DNA of 63,195 nt, taken from NCBI GenBank assembly GCA_023807065.1, contig JAJJLU010000372.1:1-63195 (forward strand). Direction: 5' to 3'. How positions within the stretch are numbered: position 1 is the first letter of the stretch; each line of letters starts with the position of its first letter. This DNA comes from Isotricha intestinalis (taxonomy: Eukaryota > Ciliophora > Litostomatea > Vestibuliferida > Isotrichidae). Under the pieces are notes generated by a model that was given only the letters and a program-made list of their open reading frames with translations, made no database searches and was not told where the DNA came from. Positions 9,253 through 20,200 of the stretch are shown here, piece by piece. The translations under genes and the position numbers were made by a program.

Positions 9253-10833
9253 TTAATCATCATCTTCTTTATAAAGTTTATTTCTTATATAATTAATATT
9301 TTCTTCATCATCAGATTTATATAAATATTTTTGAATTTCTTTTAATTTAAATTTATCTTCAAATTTTGTTTTTGATTTATTATAATGATTTAAAATATAA
9401 TCATCAATATCACTTATAATATGAAATTCATTTAATATTTTATTTTTATTTATTTTAACTACTTTAATATTTTTTATTTGTTCTTCATTAATTATTTCTA
9501 AATTTGTTTTATGTAAATTTTTTTTATAAGAAGGATTATATGAAATAATTAATTTCTTTGAAAAATCAATTTCTGAATTTCCTCCTTCATCACTAAAAAT
9601 TAATATACTAAAATAATTTATTTTTTTGCCTTTTCTTGTCTTTAAAGTTAATAAAGAAATTTCTTTATTTTTTTCATTAAATATTTCTTTCTTAATATTA
9701 TCATCTAAAATACATTTTATTGAAAGAGATAAAGGTTTATTACAATTATGTCTTTTAAAAATAATTTTAATTTTTTTTTTATTTTCAAAATTCTGATTTA
9801 AATATTCTTCTAATTCTTTTTGAGAATATAAAATCAAATTTTTTTTATTTTTTATTTTATTATTTCTTCCAAAATAAGGTTTATAAAAATTTTCTATTAA
9901 TTTCATTATAATAAAATTAACTTTGAATTTTTCACTTTTTTTATTTTGATTAACCATAAATTTATATAAATCTTGAGTACACTTATTTAAATTTTTAATA
10001 TTATTTAAATATTGAATAGCAAATAAATTAGAATTAAATTTCATTTTATTAAAATAAATAATAGTTTCTTTATCTAAAACAGATAAAGAGTAATATTTAT
10101 TTTCATTATTATTATATTCGATGTTTTTTATATTTTTTTCCCATCCAATCATTTCATCAATTTTATCAAGAGAATCAATACTTTTAGCACCAATAATTCT
10201 AAGATTTAATTTTCCACTTGGTAATATTTTATTATATAAGTTTTTAACATTCATTCTTAAAAAAAGAGGACCTGATATTTTACTAATAATAGTTAAATTA
10301 TCATTAATAACAAAAGGATCTTCATTAAATATTCTTCCTATTAAAGCACCATCATTAAAATTATTACTTTTATTATTATTATTATTTTCTACAATTCCTA
10401 TTGAAGAACATTCTTTTAAATTATCAATTTTCCATTTTCCTGTTACATTAAAAATAATTTTTGTATTTTTTTCTATCCAAATTGGATACATTGCTTCATA
10501 TCTATTTGCATTTACTATTACATTTAATATTGTTAAGTTTGAATTTTCTTCTTTTTTAATATCAAATATTTCATTCATTTGTTTTTCTTTATTTATTTCA
10601 TTTTTTTTTGAAAATGAATTTAATGATATTAATGTATTATCTGATGATATTGATAATGTATTATTATTTAATGATAAAATTTCTTCATTGTTTGGTATTT
10701 GATTTATTGGTAATAAATTTTTGATATTTATAAAATTATTTTCTTGATTATTTTCCTTATTATTATTTGATTCTTTTTCATTTACTTTTATTAAAGAGGA
10801 AGTTTTTGATGAATTTACTCCAAAACATCCCAT
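9253..10833 (-). CDS. N-acylated protein with LecA-like beta domain
   Basis: This 526-residue protein starts MGCFGVNSS, a textbook signal for N-myristoylation at Gly2 with palmitoylation at Cys3, so it should be peripheral on the cytosolic face of a membrane. After a Ser/Asn-rich linker, residues ~105-215 form a beta-rich block: YPIWIEKNTKIIFNVTGKWK, then DGALIGRIF, DPFVINDN, and SGPLFLRMN. That order (W/I...G...GALIGRI...F.I....GPL.LRMN) is the pattern I associate with LecA/galactose-binding-like domains in protist and plant proteins. The C-terminal ~300 residues are unrecognised, contain several predicted beta strands (ILYSQKELEEYL, KKLIISYNPS) and end in an acidic tail. No catalytic motif is visible. 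Function as a membrane-tethered adaptor is inference. Confidence 0.7.
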   Translation of the reverse strand: MGCFGVNSSKTSSLIKVNEKESNNNKENNQENNFINIKNLLPINQIPNNEEILSLNNNTLSISSDNTLISLNSFSKKNEINKEKQMNEIFDIKKEENSNLTILNVIVNANRYEAMYPIWIEKNTKIIFNVTGKWKIDNLKECSSIGIVENNNNNKSNNFNDGALIGRIFNEDPFVINDNLTIISKISGPLFLRMNVKNLYNKILPSGKLNLRIIGAKSIDSLDKIDEMIGWEKNIKNIEYNNNENKYYSLSVLDKETIIYFNKMKFNSNLFAIQYLNNIKNLNKCTQDLYKFMVNQNKKSEKFKVNFIIMKLIENFYKPYFGRNNKIKNKKNLILYSQKELEEYLNQNFENKKKIKIIFKRHNCNKPLSLSIKCILDDNIKKEIFNEKNKEISLLTLKTRKGKKINYFSILIFSDEGGNSEIDFSKKLIISYNPSYKKNLHKTNLEIINEEQIKNIKVVKINKNKILNEFHIISDIDDYILNHYNKSKTKFEDKFKLKEIQKYLYKSDDEENINYIRNKLYKEDDD

Positions 10834-10989
10834 ATTGATTTTTAGATTTAAATATTATAAGACTATTTTATTTAAATTTGTTTTTAATAAACAAATAATA
10901 TTTTTAAATTTTAAAGATATAAATAATAATCATAAATTAACAATTGTTAGAAACATATAATTATTAAATTATTTATATATAAAATAAAA

Positions 10990-11892
10990 ATGTCAAAAAG
11001 TAAAAAAGCAAATGAAGTTAGAACAATACTTTTATTAAAAATTCAAAAAGAAATTAATAATTTTATAAAATCAAAAACTTTAATAAATACAATATCACCA
11101 ATAAATATATATAATTTATATGGTAACATTGAGATTTTTATAGAAAATACATATGAATTTTCAACAAAAAAAAGTAAAGAAAATCAAAAAAGATTTTATG
11201 ATGATTCTCAAATATTACAAAATGAAAGTATAAGTCCTTATATGGAAGTATTTAGGTCAATAAATAAAATATTAATATCAGATAAAAAAAATCAAACATT
11301 TTATGATAGATTAGATTTAGATGAGAAAGAAAAGGAAAAAATAACAAATGAAAATCAAATATTAAAATATGCAACACCGAGAGAAATATTATCAAATGTA
11401 AATAAAAAAGATCAAACTAATATATCAATAAAATATTTAAGACAAAAAGCTCAAAATTTAATAAATATAATAACAAGAAGAAAAATAACAAGTAAAACCC
11501 ATTCAAAATCATTTTATCAAAATCCAGAATTTAAATCACAAGGAAATTTAAGAAAAGTAAATAAAAAAAAGCATTCTGGAATTTTAAAACATAGTAAACA
11601 TAAAGAATTCAAAAAAATAGAAAATGAAATAATTAAAAGTCCTACAATAACTTATAGTTCAACTGTAGAAGAAAAAAAATCTTATGGAAAATTAAAGCAT
11701 ACAACTTTTAGAAGTAGTACTAATTTATCTAACAGAGATAATATTTCTAAAATTTCTTACACAAATTATTCAAATAGAAATAGTTCTACATTTCAAGGAA
11801 TTTTAACTAATCCTAATAATAAAAGTAATAGTAATAATATTCCTATTAGTCCTTCTAAATTTTCGAGATTTGCTAAAAAAACTACAATATAA
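10990..11892 (+). CDS. Basic protein of unknown function, distant paralogue of the 14689 gene
   Basis: I do not recognise a known family. The 300-residue chain is basic and Ser/Asn-rich. Its N-terminal ~60 residues are the most ordered part: a helix (RTILLLKIQKEINNFIKSK), a short turn, and IEIFIENTYEFS. The same arrangement (R..LL...E.N..IK..., then E.FMENPIEY) occurs at the start of the protein encoded at 14689-15333, so the two look like members of a small family. A Lys-rich region and a Ser/Thr/Asn tail with SP motifs (possible phosphosites) follow. No membrane segment is present. The start is the first ATG after an A/T leader. Confidence 0.65.
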   Translation: MSKSKKANEVRTILLLKIQKEINNFIKSKTLINTISPINIYNLYGNIEIFIENTYEFSTKKSKENQKRFYDDSQILQNESISPYMEVFRSINKILISDKKNQTFYDRLDLDEKEKEKITNENQILKYATPREILSNVNKKDQTNISIKYLRQKAQNLINIITRRKITSKTHSKSFYQNPEFKSQGNLRKVNKKKHSGILKHSKHKEFKKIENEIIKSPTITYSSTVEEKKSYGKLKHTTFRSSTNLSNRDNISKISYTNYSNRNSSTFQGILTNPNNKSNSNNIPISPSKFSRFAKKTTI

Positions 11893-12346
11893 ATTATTTA
11901 TTATTTTCTATCATTATCGTAGTTATTGTATATTTTCAGTATGAAATATATTTCATTCAATTTTTACAAAAGAAACTTTCATAATAATATTGATGTAAAT
12001 AAATTAATTAATAATAAATTATAAATAGAGTAATATATAATATAATTTAAATATTTTATTTATATATTTTTTAATTTGACTGTTTAAATTTTATTTTATA
12101 ATAGATTTTAATATATTTTTATATTTTTTTTCTTTTATTAAATATAATTTAAATAAATATAAATTTTTTAGAATTTCCTTATAATTTTATTTATTTTTTT
12201 ATTCTTTTTATTGAAAAAAAAATATTATCTCTTAAAATAAATCCTTTCTAATATTTTTTATTCAATTTTTAAAATAATTTTTAAATATATAATAAATTTA
12301 TAAAATATTTCTTATAATATTATTATCTAAAAAATACTTAAATTTA
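11893..12346. other. AT-rich spacer between convergent genes
   Basis: About 450 bases of A/T tracts between two 3' ends. I see no ORF, hairpin or GC-rich block worth naming. Confidence 0.55.
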
Positions 12347-14296
12347 TTATTTTTCTTTTTTATTATTTTCTTTAGGGAAATTGAGTTTATCTTTAAAAAC
12401 ATTATTATTACCTTTATAAATATTTAAATAATGTTTTAATTTTTTATTATTAAAAAATCCTTTATTTTTAATAAATTTAGGAGATAAAATATGACTTTTT
12501 TGTAAATTATCATTACTTAAACAAGATTTATTATTTAAAGGTGATTGATGATTTTGTCTAATTGTTTTAAAACCTTTATTACTTCTTTTACTTTTACTAC
12601 TTTTATCATTAAAAGAAGAAAAAAAATTATTATTTAATAAATGATCAATATCTTTATTAGTATTTAATGCAAAATTTTGATAATTTGACATTGTAGAATA
12701 AGGATTTAATTTTTTTTGAGAATCTGTATTAACTCTTATAAAAGTTTTTTCTTTATTTCTTGAATTTGGAGGAGAATTTTTTTTTAAAGGTGAATTCTTA
12801 TCATTTGCTTTTTTCAATAAATAAGAATTAATATTATTATTAGAATTACTAATTGAATTTTGAAGTAAAATATGATTATTAATATTAATATTAAAATTAT
12901 TTATTGTTGGTGATGAACGAGTGTGTTTATGACTGATTAATTTTGGATTTGTATTATTTGTATTATTATTATTTTTTTTAGATAAAGAATTTTTTGATTT
13001 ATCATTATAAATTTGAAGAGTTAATTTCATTATATCTTTTAAATTTAAGTGTTCGCTATTTTTATTTAATTGAAATTGGTTCTTAACTTGATTATTATTA
13101 TTTTTCTCATTTGATTTTTTTTTTTTATTATTATTATTAAATTTAGGTGAATTTGAAGTAAGGAAAATTCTATTATTAATAATAGGAGAATTTAAAGGTG
13201 ATTTTACTTTATTTCTTGAAAAATTAGAATTTGACATTTGAGTATTTATAACTTTACTATTTGAAAAATCTTTTGATTTAGATTTATTTTTATTTCTATT
13301 ACTACTTAAATTATTTTGAGAAGTTGAAGTTTCAATTCTTGTCATTTTTAAATTTTTATTATTATACTTTAAATTTACTTTATTTCCAGAATGAACTCTT
13401 GAGGAAATTGGAATTGTTGAAGTTGGTTTAAATTTATTTGTATGTGATTTATTTATATTACTTTTAATTTGAATATTTTCAATTTCTTTTTGAATTGAAT
13501 TTAATAAATATTTATTTGAATTACTTAAAATATCATTCTTTTTTAATTTTTTATTATTTTTACTTTTATTTCCTTTTGAATTTGAAAAACATTTTAAAAT
13601 TGAAGAAATTGAATTATCTTTTGAATTTTTATTTTGACCGTTTATTATTAAAATTGTTTCATCAGGTAAATTTATTGTTTGTTGAGAACTTATTGTACTA
13701 ATATATTCTTGAGTATCTATTATAATATTATCTATGCTTTCTTTTATTGTAGAATCAAATATTGTTTTTGCTATATCTTTATTTATTATTTTCTTTTCTT
13801 TTTTTTTAGTTCTATAATTTACATTATAATATATTTCTGCTTTTATTTCTGCTAAATCTTGGATTATGTCGTTAGCAAAAAAATCTGAAAAAGTTGGTTT
13901 ACAAAAAAATAATAAATAATTTTTATAATATTCTGAAAATTTTGGTATTCGATTTTTACTTTCTTTTTTTTTGTAAAATCTTCTTAGAAATTCATCTATA
14001 TAATCACTTATTAAATAATCTTTAAAAATTGCAACAATATTACAATATTTAGAATCTATTAAATCATTTATTTTTATTATTCCAAATTTCTTTTTATTAA
14101 TATTATGTTTTTGTAAATTTGAATTTATTATTCTTTTATATGATAATTTATTGTTATTTGAAAAATTTGTGGTTTTAAATATATGTAATTTATATGAAGT
14201 ATTAAATGGAAATTTTAAAAATGAAAGTGAATTTAATGTCTTTGTTTTACCCATTGAAATATTTCTTGAATGTTTGTGCGTTTTTATGTTATTCAT
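12347..14296 (-). CDS. Protist-conserved protein with N-terminal globular domain and long Asn/Ser tail
   Basis: A 649-residue protein. Residues ~70-185 are ordered and rich in aromatic residues: ...SKYCNIVAIFKDYLI, DEFLRRFYKKKESKNRIPK, YYKNYLLFFCKPTFSDFF, IIQDLAEIKAEIYYNVNY. I recognise this FKDYL...EFL.R.Y...ES..R.PK...YY..Y..FFC.P pattern as a domain found in many ciliate and other flagellated-protist proteins, without an assigned function that I can state. The remaining ~460 residues are Asn/Ser/Lys low complexity with many SP and SSP sites, so the tail is probably disordered and phosphorylated. No transmembrane or signal sequence is present. A role in the cortical or ciliary cytoskeleton is only a guess from the kind of organism that carries it. 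Confidence 0.7.
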   Translation of the reverse strand: MNNIKTHKHSRNISMGKTKTLNSLSFLKFPFNTSYKLHIFKTTNFSNNNKLSYKRIINSNLQKHNINKKKFGIIKINDLIDSKYCNIVAIFKDYLISDYIDEFLRRFYKKKESKNRIPKFSEYYKNYLLFFCKPTFSDFFANDIIQDLAEIKAEIYYNVNYRTKKKEKKIINKDIAKTIFDSTIKESIDNIIIDTQEYISTISSQQTINLPDETILIINGQNKNSKDNSISSILKCFSNSKGNKSKNNKKLKKNDILSNSNKYLLNSIQKEIENIQIKSNINKSHTNKFKPTSTIPISSRVHSGNKVNLKYNNKNLKMTRIETSTSQNNLSSNRNKNKSKSKDFSNSKVINTQMSNSNFSRNKVKSPLNSPIINNRIFLTSNSPKFNNNNKKKKSNEKNNNNQVKNQFQLNKNSEHLNLKDIMKLTLQIYNDKSKNSLSKKNNNNTNNTNPKLISHKHTRSSPTINNFNININNHILLQNSISNSNNNINSYLLKKANDKNSPLKKNSPPNSRNKEKTFIRVNTDSQKKLNPYSTMSNYQNFALNTNKDIDHLLNNNFFSSFNDKSSKSKRSNKGFKTIRQNHQSPLNNKSCLSNDNLQKSHILSPKFIKNKGFFNNKKLKHYLNIYKGNNNVFKDKLNFPKENNKKEK

Positions 14297-14688
14297 TTTA
14301 ATATTTTAATTATTATTTTTCTTTTATTTTAAATTATGAAAATAATTTTCTTTTTTTTTTAATATTTTAATTTTTTTGATATTTAAAGACTTTTCATTTC
14401 AACAAACATATTCATTTAAAATTAATTTCTATATTATTATTCATTCTCAAATATTTATATTTCTTTTACAAATGAAATAATTTTTATTAATTAATTTATT
14501 ATATATTATTCATTTAACAATATAAATAAAATTCTCATGAAAAAATAAATAAAGAAAAAAACTTTGTTCTTTTTGAATTAAAATTAAATAACTTTAAATA
14601 TCATTAAAAAAGATTTAATTATTTTAATAAAATCAATAAAATTATAATCTTTATAAATATAATAACCATTTTTTATTATATTATATAA
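14297..14688. other. Divergent promoter spacer
   Basis: Nearly 400 bases of A/T-rich DNA between the starts of a minus-strand and a plus-strand gene. No recognisable element beyond A and T tracts. Confidence 0.5.
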
Positions 14689-15333
14689 ATGAAAGTCTAC
14701 ATGAAAAATGTAAATATGTTTAGATCAAGATTATTAATACTTGTATCAAATGAATTAAATAAGAATATAAAGAATTCAATAATGAAAATAAATTCTAAAG
14801 ATTTAAATGATATTAACGATGATTTTTCAATAAATTCTTTTGAAGTTTTTATGGAAAATCCAATTGAATATGGTCAATCAAATAATCTTCTAAGAAATTT
14901 TGAAAATAATGTATTTCAAAGGAAAAATACTCATAAACAAAAAATTTCTTCGTCTTTAAATCACTTATATCTTGCTCAAATAAAAAAAGATTTCACAAAA
15001 ACAAAAAATAAAAAAAAAGAAATAATCTTTGTTAAGAAAAAAATATCTCAATTAAAACAAAGTTTAGGACCAAGAACGAATAAAGTTAAAAAGAAAAAAA
15101 TAGAATTGAGTAAGAAATATTTAATGAAAAAAAGCATTAAATATTTAAGAAAATTAGTAGAAGATTTGAAAGATTTTAATGCAACTGATAAAAAATTAAA
15201 TGAAAATAGAGACTATAATAGTTATAGAATAATTAAAGAACAATCAATTCATGATGTACTTAGGAGAAATATGCTTAATGAAGTTTATTTATTTGATACT
15301 TCAAATTATTCTCCTATGGTATATTATAAATAA
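14689..15333 (+). CDS. Small basic protein, distant paralogue of the 10990 gene
   Basis: A 214-residue basic protein of unknown function. An N-terminal helix (FRSRLLILVSNELNKNIKNS) is followed by INSFEVFMENPIEYG, echoing the N-terminus of the protein at 10990-11892. The middle is Lys-rich (KKKEIIFVKKKISQLK), then a long basic helix (KKSIKYLRKLVEDLKDF) and a Tyr-rich end. Start choice: ATG 14689 gives a lead of nine residues before MFRSRLL. The internal Met at residue 10 is an alternative, but the longer form aligns better with the paralogue. No membrane or metal-binding features are visible. Confidence 0.6.
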   Translation: MKVYMKNVNMFRSRLLILVSNELNKNIKNSIMKINSKDLNDINDDFSINSFEVFMENPIEYGQSNNLLRNFENNVFQRKNTHKQKISSSLNHLYLAQIKKDFTKTKNKKKEIIFVKKKISQLKQSLGPRTNKVKKKKIELSKKYLMKKSIKYLRKLVEDLKDFNATDKKLNENRDYNSYRIIKEQSIHDVLRRNMLNEVYLFDTSNYSPMVYYK

Positions 15334-16412
15334 TTTAAAAAAATTGTGTTTGATTTATATAATTGAAAATTTTTTTTTGATTTATTATTATATTAATGTA
15401 TTATCTTTATTAAATTATATAATTATTGGTGATATTAAAAAATATTTAAATTTTTTATGAAATAATCAAAAAATAAATTTTTCTTATTTTATTTTCATTT
15501 GTGAAAAATTTTTGATTATAAAGCCATAATAATAAAGTCAAATTTTAATTTTCATATATAAAAAAAATAGAATATATTATTTATGTAAAATACTTAATTG
15601 AAATATTTATATAATAAAAAAATAAAGTAAAAAAATAAATTATGTGAATTAAAGAACAATTTATATTTTATTTATTAATCTTTTCTTAATTTCTTTACTT
15701 TATATTATTCCCAAATATATTAAAATATAATCGAAAAAAAATAGAAATTAAAAAAAAAACAATTATCTATAATTTAATATAATTAATTTATTACTTTTAA
15801 TTAATTATTTACATAAAAATCATAGAATATTTATTGCATAATTTTCAGAAAAATATAAAAAAAAAAAATCCTTAATTTTTACATACTTTTAACAATAATT
15901 TTTTTTCACAGTCAATAAACTAGAGAGAGCTAGTTTGTCGGAATTTCAAGCACTATTGGTATGTGACAGTGCCAATGGGAAAGGGGTTGGGCCAGAGAAA
16001 TATAATAATTCTCATTTTTGTTCTCTTACTTAATAAATATATAATTATAGAGATAATGTTATATTTTAATGGAAAAAGGTGTGCTTGAGTATAAATATAA
16101 AGAAATCTATTATTTATTATATTTGAAATTTATTTAATTTTTCGATTTTATATTTATTTTTTAAAATTCATTTTTCATCTTTTCTATTCTATAAATATCT
16201 AATTTTATAAAGTACTTTCCTTTAAATCTTTTATTTATACTCAAAAAAATTTGAAAGAAATACTTAAATAATATATGTAACCTAAAAACGATTTTGAAAG
16301 TTTTTGAACCTTTGAACAATAAAATTTTATTAATTAAGATACCAAAAAAAATGATAAATTAAATATTAAACAAAAAAATATAAATAAAAAAAAAAATTAA
16401 TTTAACTGAAAA
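15334..16412. other. Long spacer carrying a GC-rich RNA-like island
   Basis: A 1.08-kb gap, among the longest in the window. Most of it is A/T tracts. The exception is an abrupt block from about 15905 to 16020 that is far richer in G and C (listed separately as a candidate ncRNA). After it come ordinary A/T sequence and the leader of the gene at 16413. Confidence 0.7.
15905..16025 (+). ncRNA. Candidate structured non-coding RNA, class unknown
   Basis: By hand count the stretch 15907-16001 is about 44% G+C, while flanks are mostly A/T. It contains no useful ORF. Local structure is visible. A perfect 7-bp stem AAACTAG/CTAGTTT (15917-15923 with 15930-15936) has an AGAGAG loop. GCACT (15950-15954) can pair with AGTGC (15968-15972), or alternatively ATTGG (15955-15959) with CCAAT (15972-15976). 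GAGAA/TTCTC (15995-15999 with 16009-16013) is followed at once by ATTTTTG, which looks like an Sm site or a T-run terminator. I checked it by eye against U1-U6, SRP, RNase P/MRP, 5S, tRNA and telomerase templates and could not assign it. Strand is inferred from the T-run. Confidence 0.6.
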
Positions 16413-17093
16413 ATGGATTTTTTAAATTCTCAAAGTGATATACAAAGTCAAATGTCAAATTGTTTTGCATTAGATGAAATAACATCACAAGAAGATTATT
16501 TAATGCAAGATTCAAATCCTCAAACAACTCAATCAATGAAGAATAATTTTACTGGAAATATAAGTTCAACAGTTCAAAAAAATTATAATTTAGAAGTAAT
16601 AAATGAAGAATCTAATTTTTCTCCTATTCAAAGCCAAATAAACTCAAATAATAATTTAAGAAATATTATTGAAAAAAAATATAAACTAAGTCAACAAATT
16701 GATAATTTAGAAATTGAAAAAAAAAATTCAGAAAAAATTTCAGTTCAAAATAATAATAATAATTTAAATTATCAAAAAAATAATTTTGATGGTCCTTTAA
16801 CGGAGAAATTATCTAATTTAAGTCAAGAGTTTATTTCTAAAATTGATGTTTTTGTTAATAATGGTTTAAATGTTCTTGAAAATTCAAAAAAAGATTATTG
16901 TAATTTAGTTGATAATTATAAAAATAATTTTTTGAAAAACGTTAATTTTATTAAAAGTTTACTTGTTACTAATATTGAAAATGTAATTCAAGAAGAAGAA
17001 AAATATTCAATAATTGATCAAAGAATGAATCAATTATTTAATGAAATGATTAATTTAATGAATGATATTCAAGGATTTGTTCAAAAAAAATAG
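16413..17093 (+). CDS. Coiled-coil protein of unknown function
   Basis: A 226-residue soluble protein. The N-terminal ~120 residues are Gln/Asn/Ser-rich. From ~125 to the end a continuous helix can be drawn (LSNLSQEFISKIDVFVNNGL ... VIQEEEKYSIIDQRMNQLFN), typical of a dimeric coiled coil. No known domain is recognised. It precedes the large IQ-repeat gene on the same strand with a 135-base spacer. The stop and the downstream leader both look genuine, and I could not find an intron joining them. Function unknown. Confidence 0.65.
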   Translation: MDFLNSQSDIQSQMSNCFALDEITSQEDYLMQDSNPQTTQSMKNNFTGNISSTVQKNYNLEVINEESNFSPIQSQINSNNNLRNIIEKKYKLSQQIDNLEIEKKNSEKISVQNNNNNLNYQKNNFDGPLTEKLSNLSQEFISKIDVFVNNGLNVLENSKKDYCNLVDNYKNNFLKNVNFIKSLLVTNIENVIQEEEKYSIIDQRMNQLFNEMINLMNDIQGFVQKK

Positions 17094-17228
17094 ATTATAT
17101 ATATTTTTTAAATAATTTTTTTATCTTTTATAAATAATTTTTAATCTATTTTAAATGTACTATAATTTAATAATTTTATTCATTAAAAGAATAAAAAAAT
17201 AAAATATTAAAAATTAACATTTAAAATA

Positions 17229-20200
17229 ATGTTTCATAGTAATTCTCAAACTAATCTAAACAATAAAAGTAATTCTCCATTAAATGAAAGAAATAAAGAA
17301 ACAAAATATATAAAAAAGAATAAAATTACAAACTATTTTAACAATAATAATATTTTAGAACTTCAAAATAATAATTTTAGAACTCCTTATAAAGAAAAAA
17401 CAGAAAATATATCATATTTTAAAGATATAAACACAGAAAGAAATACAATGCCATTTCAAATTTCAGAACAAAAAATATCTATTCCAGAAAAATATAATAT
17501 AAATACACACACTTATATTAATAAAAATAACATTCCTGATTTAAATTTAAGTTTAAACACTTTAAATTTGACTTTAGATCCTTCTTTTAATATTGAATAT
17601 AATCCTCAAAATGAATTATTAAATAAAAATATTCCATATAAAAAAGCTAAAATTAATAAAAACTTTAATGTCAAACAAATAAGTTTTCCTGAAGGAAATA
17701 CAATAATAAATAATAATCAAATGGTTAAATATGGAAGTGATGATATAAATTTAAATAATATAAATTCTTTTGATAATTATTCTAAATCTCAATCTCCTGC
17801 TTATAAAAAAAAAAATGTTATAAGTTATCATCATTATAAAATGATTAATGGTATTAATGAAAGTAAAGATTTAAATTTAAAAAAAAGTACTTTTAGTTTA
17901 TTTAAAGAAAGAGAACCCGAAAATTTTCTAATAAATGCAAAAAAAATTCAAAAAGTTTTTCGTGGTTTTTTAACTAGGAAAAAATTCTTTAAAGGTATTA
18001 TATTTTCAAATAATATTAATATTGCAAATTGTATTTTAAAAGATTATTTAAAAAAAAATATTTTTGAAACATTAAAAAATTACACAAAAAGAAAAAATCA
18101 AATTGAAAATAATAATGATAAACCAATTTATAAGAAAAAACCAAGTATTAATAAAAAAAATGAAGCTTTTTCGGTTAAAAAAAAAAATAATAGTTCTGAA
18201 GGAATAATTTTAATTGATAAAAATTCTGATGAAAATAATTTAGAAAAAAAATTAAGAGAATATGAATTACAATTAAATATTTTAAAAAAAGAAAATGAAA
18301 AATTAAGAAATATAAATAATTTAAGATATGATAATGTTAAAGAATTAAATGTAGAAAATCAATCAAAAGAACAAAATAGAAATTTAAGTTTAGATTTAGA
18401 AAATAATAAAAATGATCAAAACAAAAGTTTGAATTTAAAAGTTTTTAAATTTGATGATAATAATTTAAATAATGAAAGTATAATAAATTCTTCTTTTAGA
18501 AATAGTTCTTTAATTAACAATACAACTAAATTAAAAATTGTTTTATTAAAACAATTTTTTTGGAAAAAAGAAGCAATTAATCAAAAAATATTATTTATTT
18601 ATATGGAAAGATGGTTTTCAATGATTGAAAAAGAAAAAATTAAAAAAGAATTAATTGAAAAAAGAGAAAAAATTTTATTAAAATATATTACAAATAAAGA
18701 TAATTATTTATTTTTAATTACCAAAGAAAAATTTAGACAATTATTATTCAATGGTATTATGAAAGAAAATTTATATTTAAGAAAAGAACAAAAGAAAGAA
18801 ATATTAGAAAAAATTGTTAAAGAAGAAAAAGAAAATATTAAAAAAAGTAAATTATTAAAGTATTTAGTATTAAATAAACACAGTCTCGTGAATAATATTC
18901 TTCAACAATATTTTAAAAAATTTTATTTTAATGGTTTATATAATCAAATTAAAAGAGAGAAAAATATTGATATAAGAAAATCAATGACAATTGATCCTGG
19001 TTTTATAAAAAAGAATAAAAAGAAACAAAATAATTTAGATGAAGATTCATTTTTTGTTGATGAAAGTATTGATGAAGTTATTAAAAATAATAATAATATC
19101 AATAAAACATTAACAAAAGAACAAATAGAAATAAATGAAAAAAAATTAGAAAAATTAAAAAAAATATTTTTAAAAAAAAATCAAAAAAATAAAGAATTTT
19201 TCCATAAATGTTTCATTAAATTTTATTATAGAGGAATATATAAGCAATTAATAGTTTCAAGAAGATCAATGTCATCATCACTATTGTCAAGTGAAACCAT
19301 TGTAAACTCTCCTAATTATTATACAATAGATAATTCAAATAATATAAGTAATACAAATAATTCAAATAATATAAATAATATAAATAATTCAAATAATACA
19401 AATATATCAAATAAAGATATTCATCTTTCTAAACTTATTGACCCCAAAATATATACTTCAATTTATTTAGATAAAGATAATAATAATGAAAATAAAGAAA
19501 AAGAAATTGAAAATACAGAAAAAGAAGAAAAAAAAGAAGAAATAATAGTAGAAGTTAATGAAGAAGAAATTGAGAAAAAACAATATACAATTAGGTTAGA
19601 AAAAGCAAGAAATTTAAGGAAATTTTTAGTAAATAAAGAGAAAGAAAAAAAAGATAAAATAAGAATTTATTTTTATAAATTTTATAAAGCAGGAATAATA
19701 AGATTAATGAGATTAGAAGGAAGAAAAAGAGCAGCATCAAGACAAAGTTCTCTAAATAAAGATTCAAAATTAGTTTATAGTATTAATAATAATAATAATG
19801 ATAATTTAAACGAAAATAATAATTCAAATTCAACTCCTTTAATAACTGAAAATTTATTAAAATCAATTGAATTAAAAAAACAGGAATTAAAATTAGCTAA
19901 ATTAGATAATTTATTTTATAAAAAGAATAGGAAAATAAAAGTGATATTAAAAAATGTTATTCATACTTGGAATTTAAAATCTGGAATTCTTAAATTAAAA
20001 AGAGCTAATTCTGGGTTAAAAAAAAAAAAATCTAATTCAAAAAACAAAATTTTACCTTCAAATGAAAGTTCAAAAAATTTATCTTTTAAAAAAAAAAATT
20101 CCAGTAAAGTTAAAAATAAAAAAGGAAATGTTAAATTAATTCCTAAAAGTAAATCTCAAGTTGCTCTTATTCAAAAAAATAATGAAGATAATTGTGTGAA

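Noticed and set aside
10121..10702. 193-codon plus-strand ORF inside the MGCFG gene
   Set aside because: Opposite-strand shadow. The minus frame has a coherent domain and acylation signal.
15251..15460. 69-codon ORF overlapping the end of the 14689 gene
   Set aside because: Out-of-frame overlap, hydrophobic low-complexity translation.
15940..16000. Telomerase RNA as identity of the GC-rich island
   Set aside because: The template expected for GGGGATT (CCCCAAT permutation) is not present on either strand of the island.
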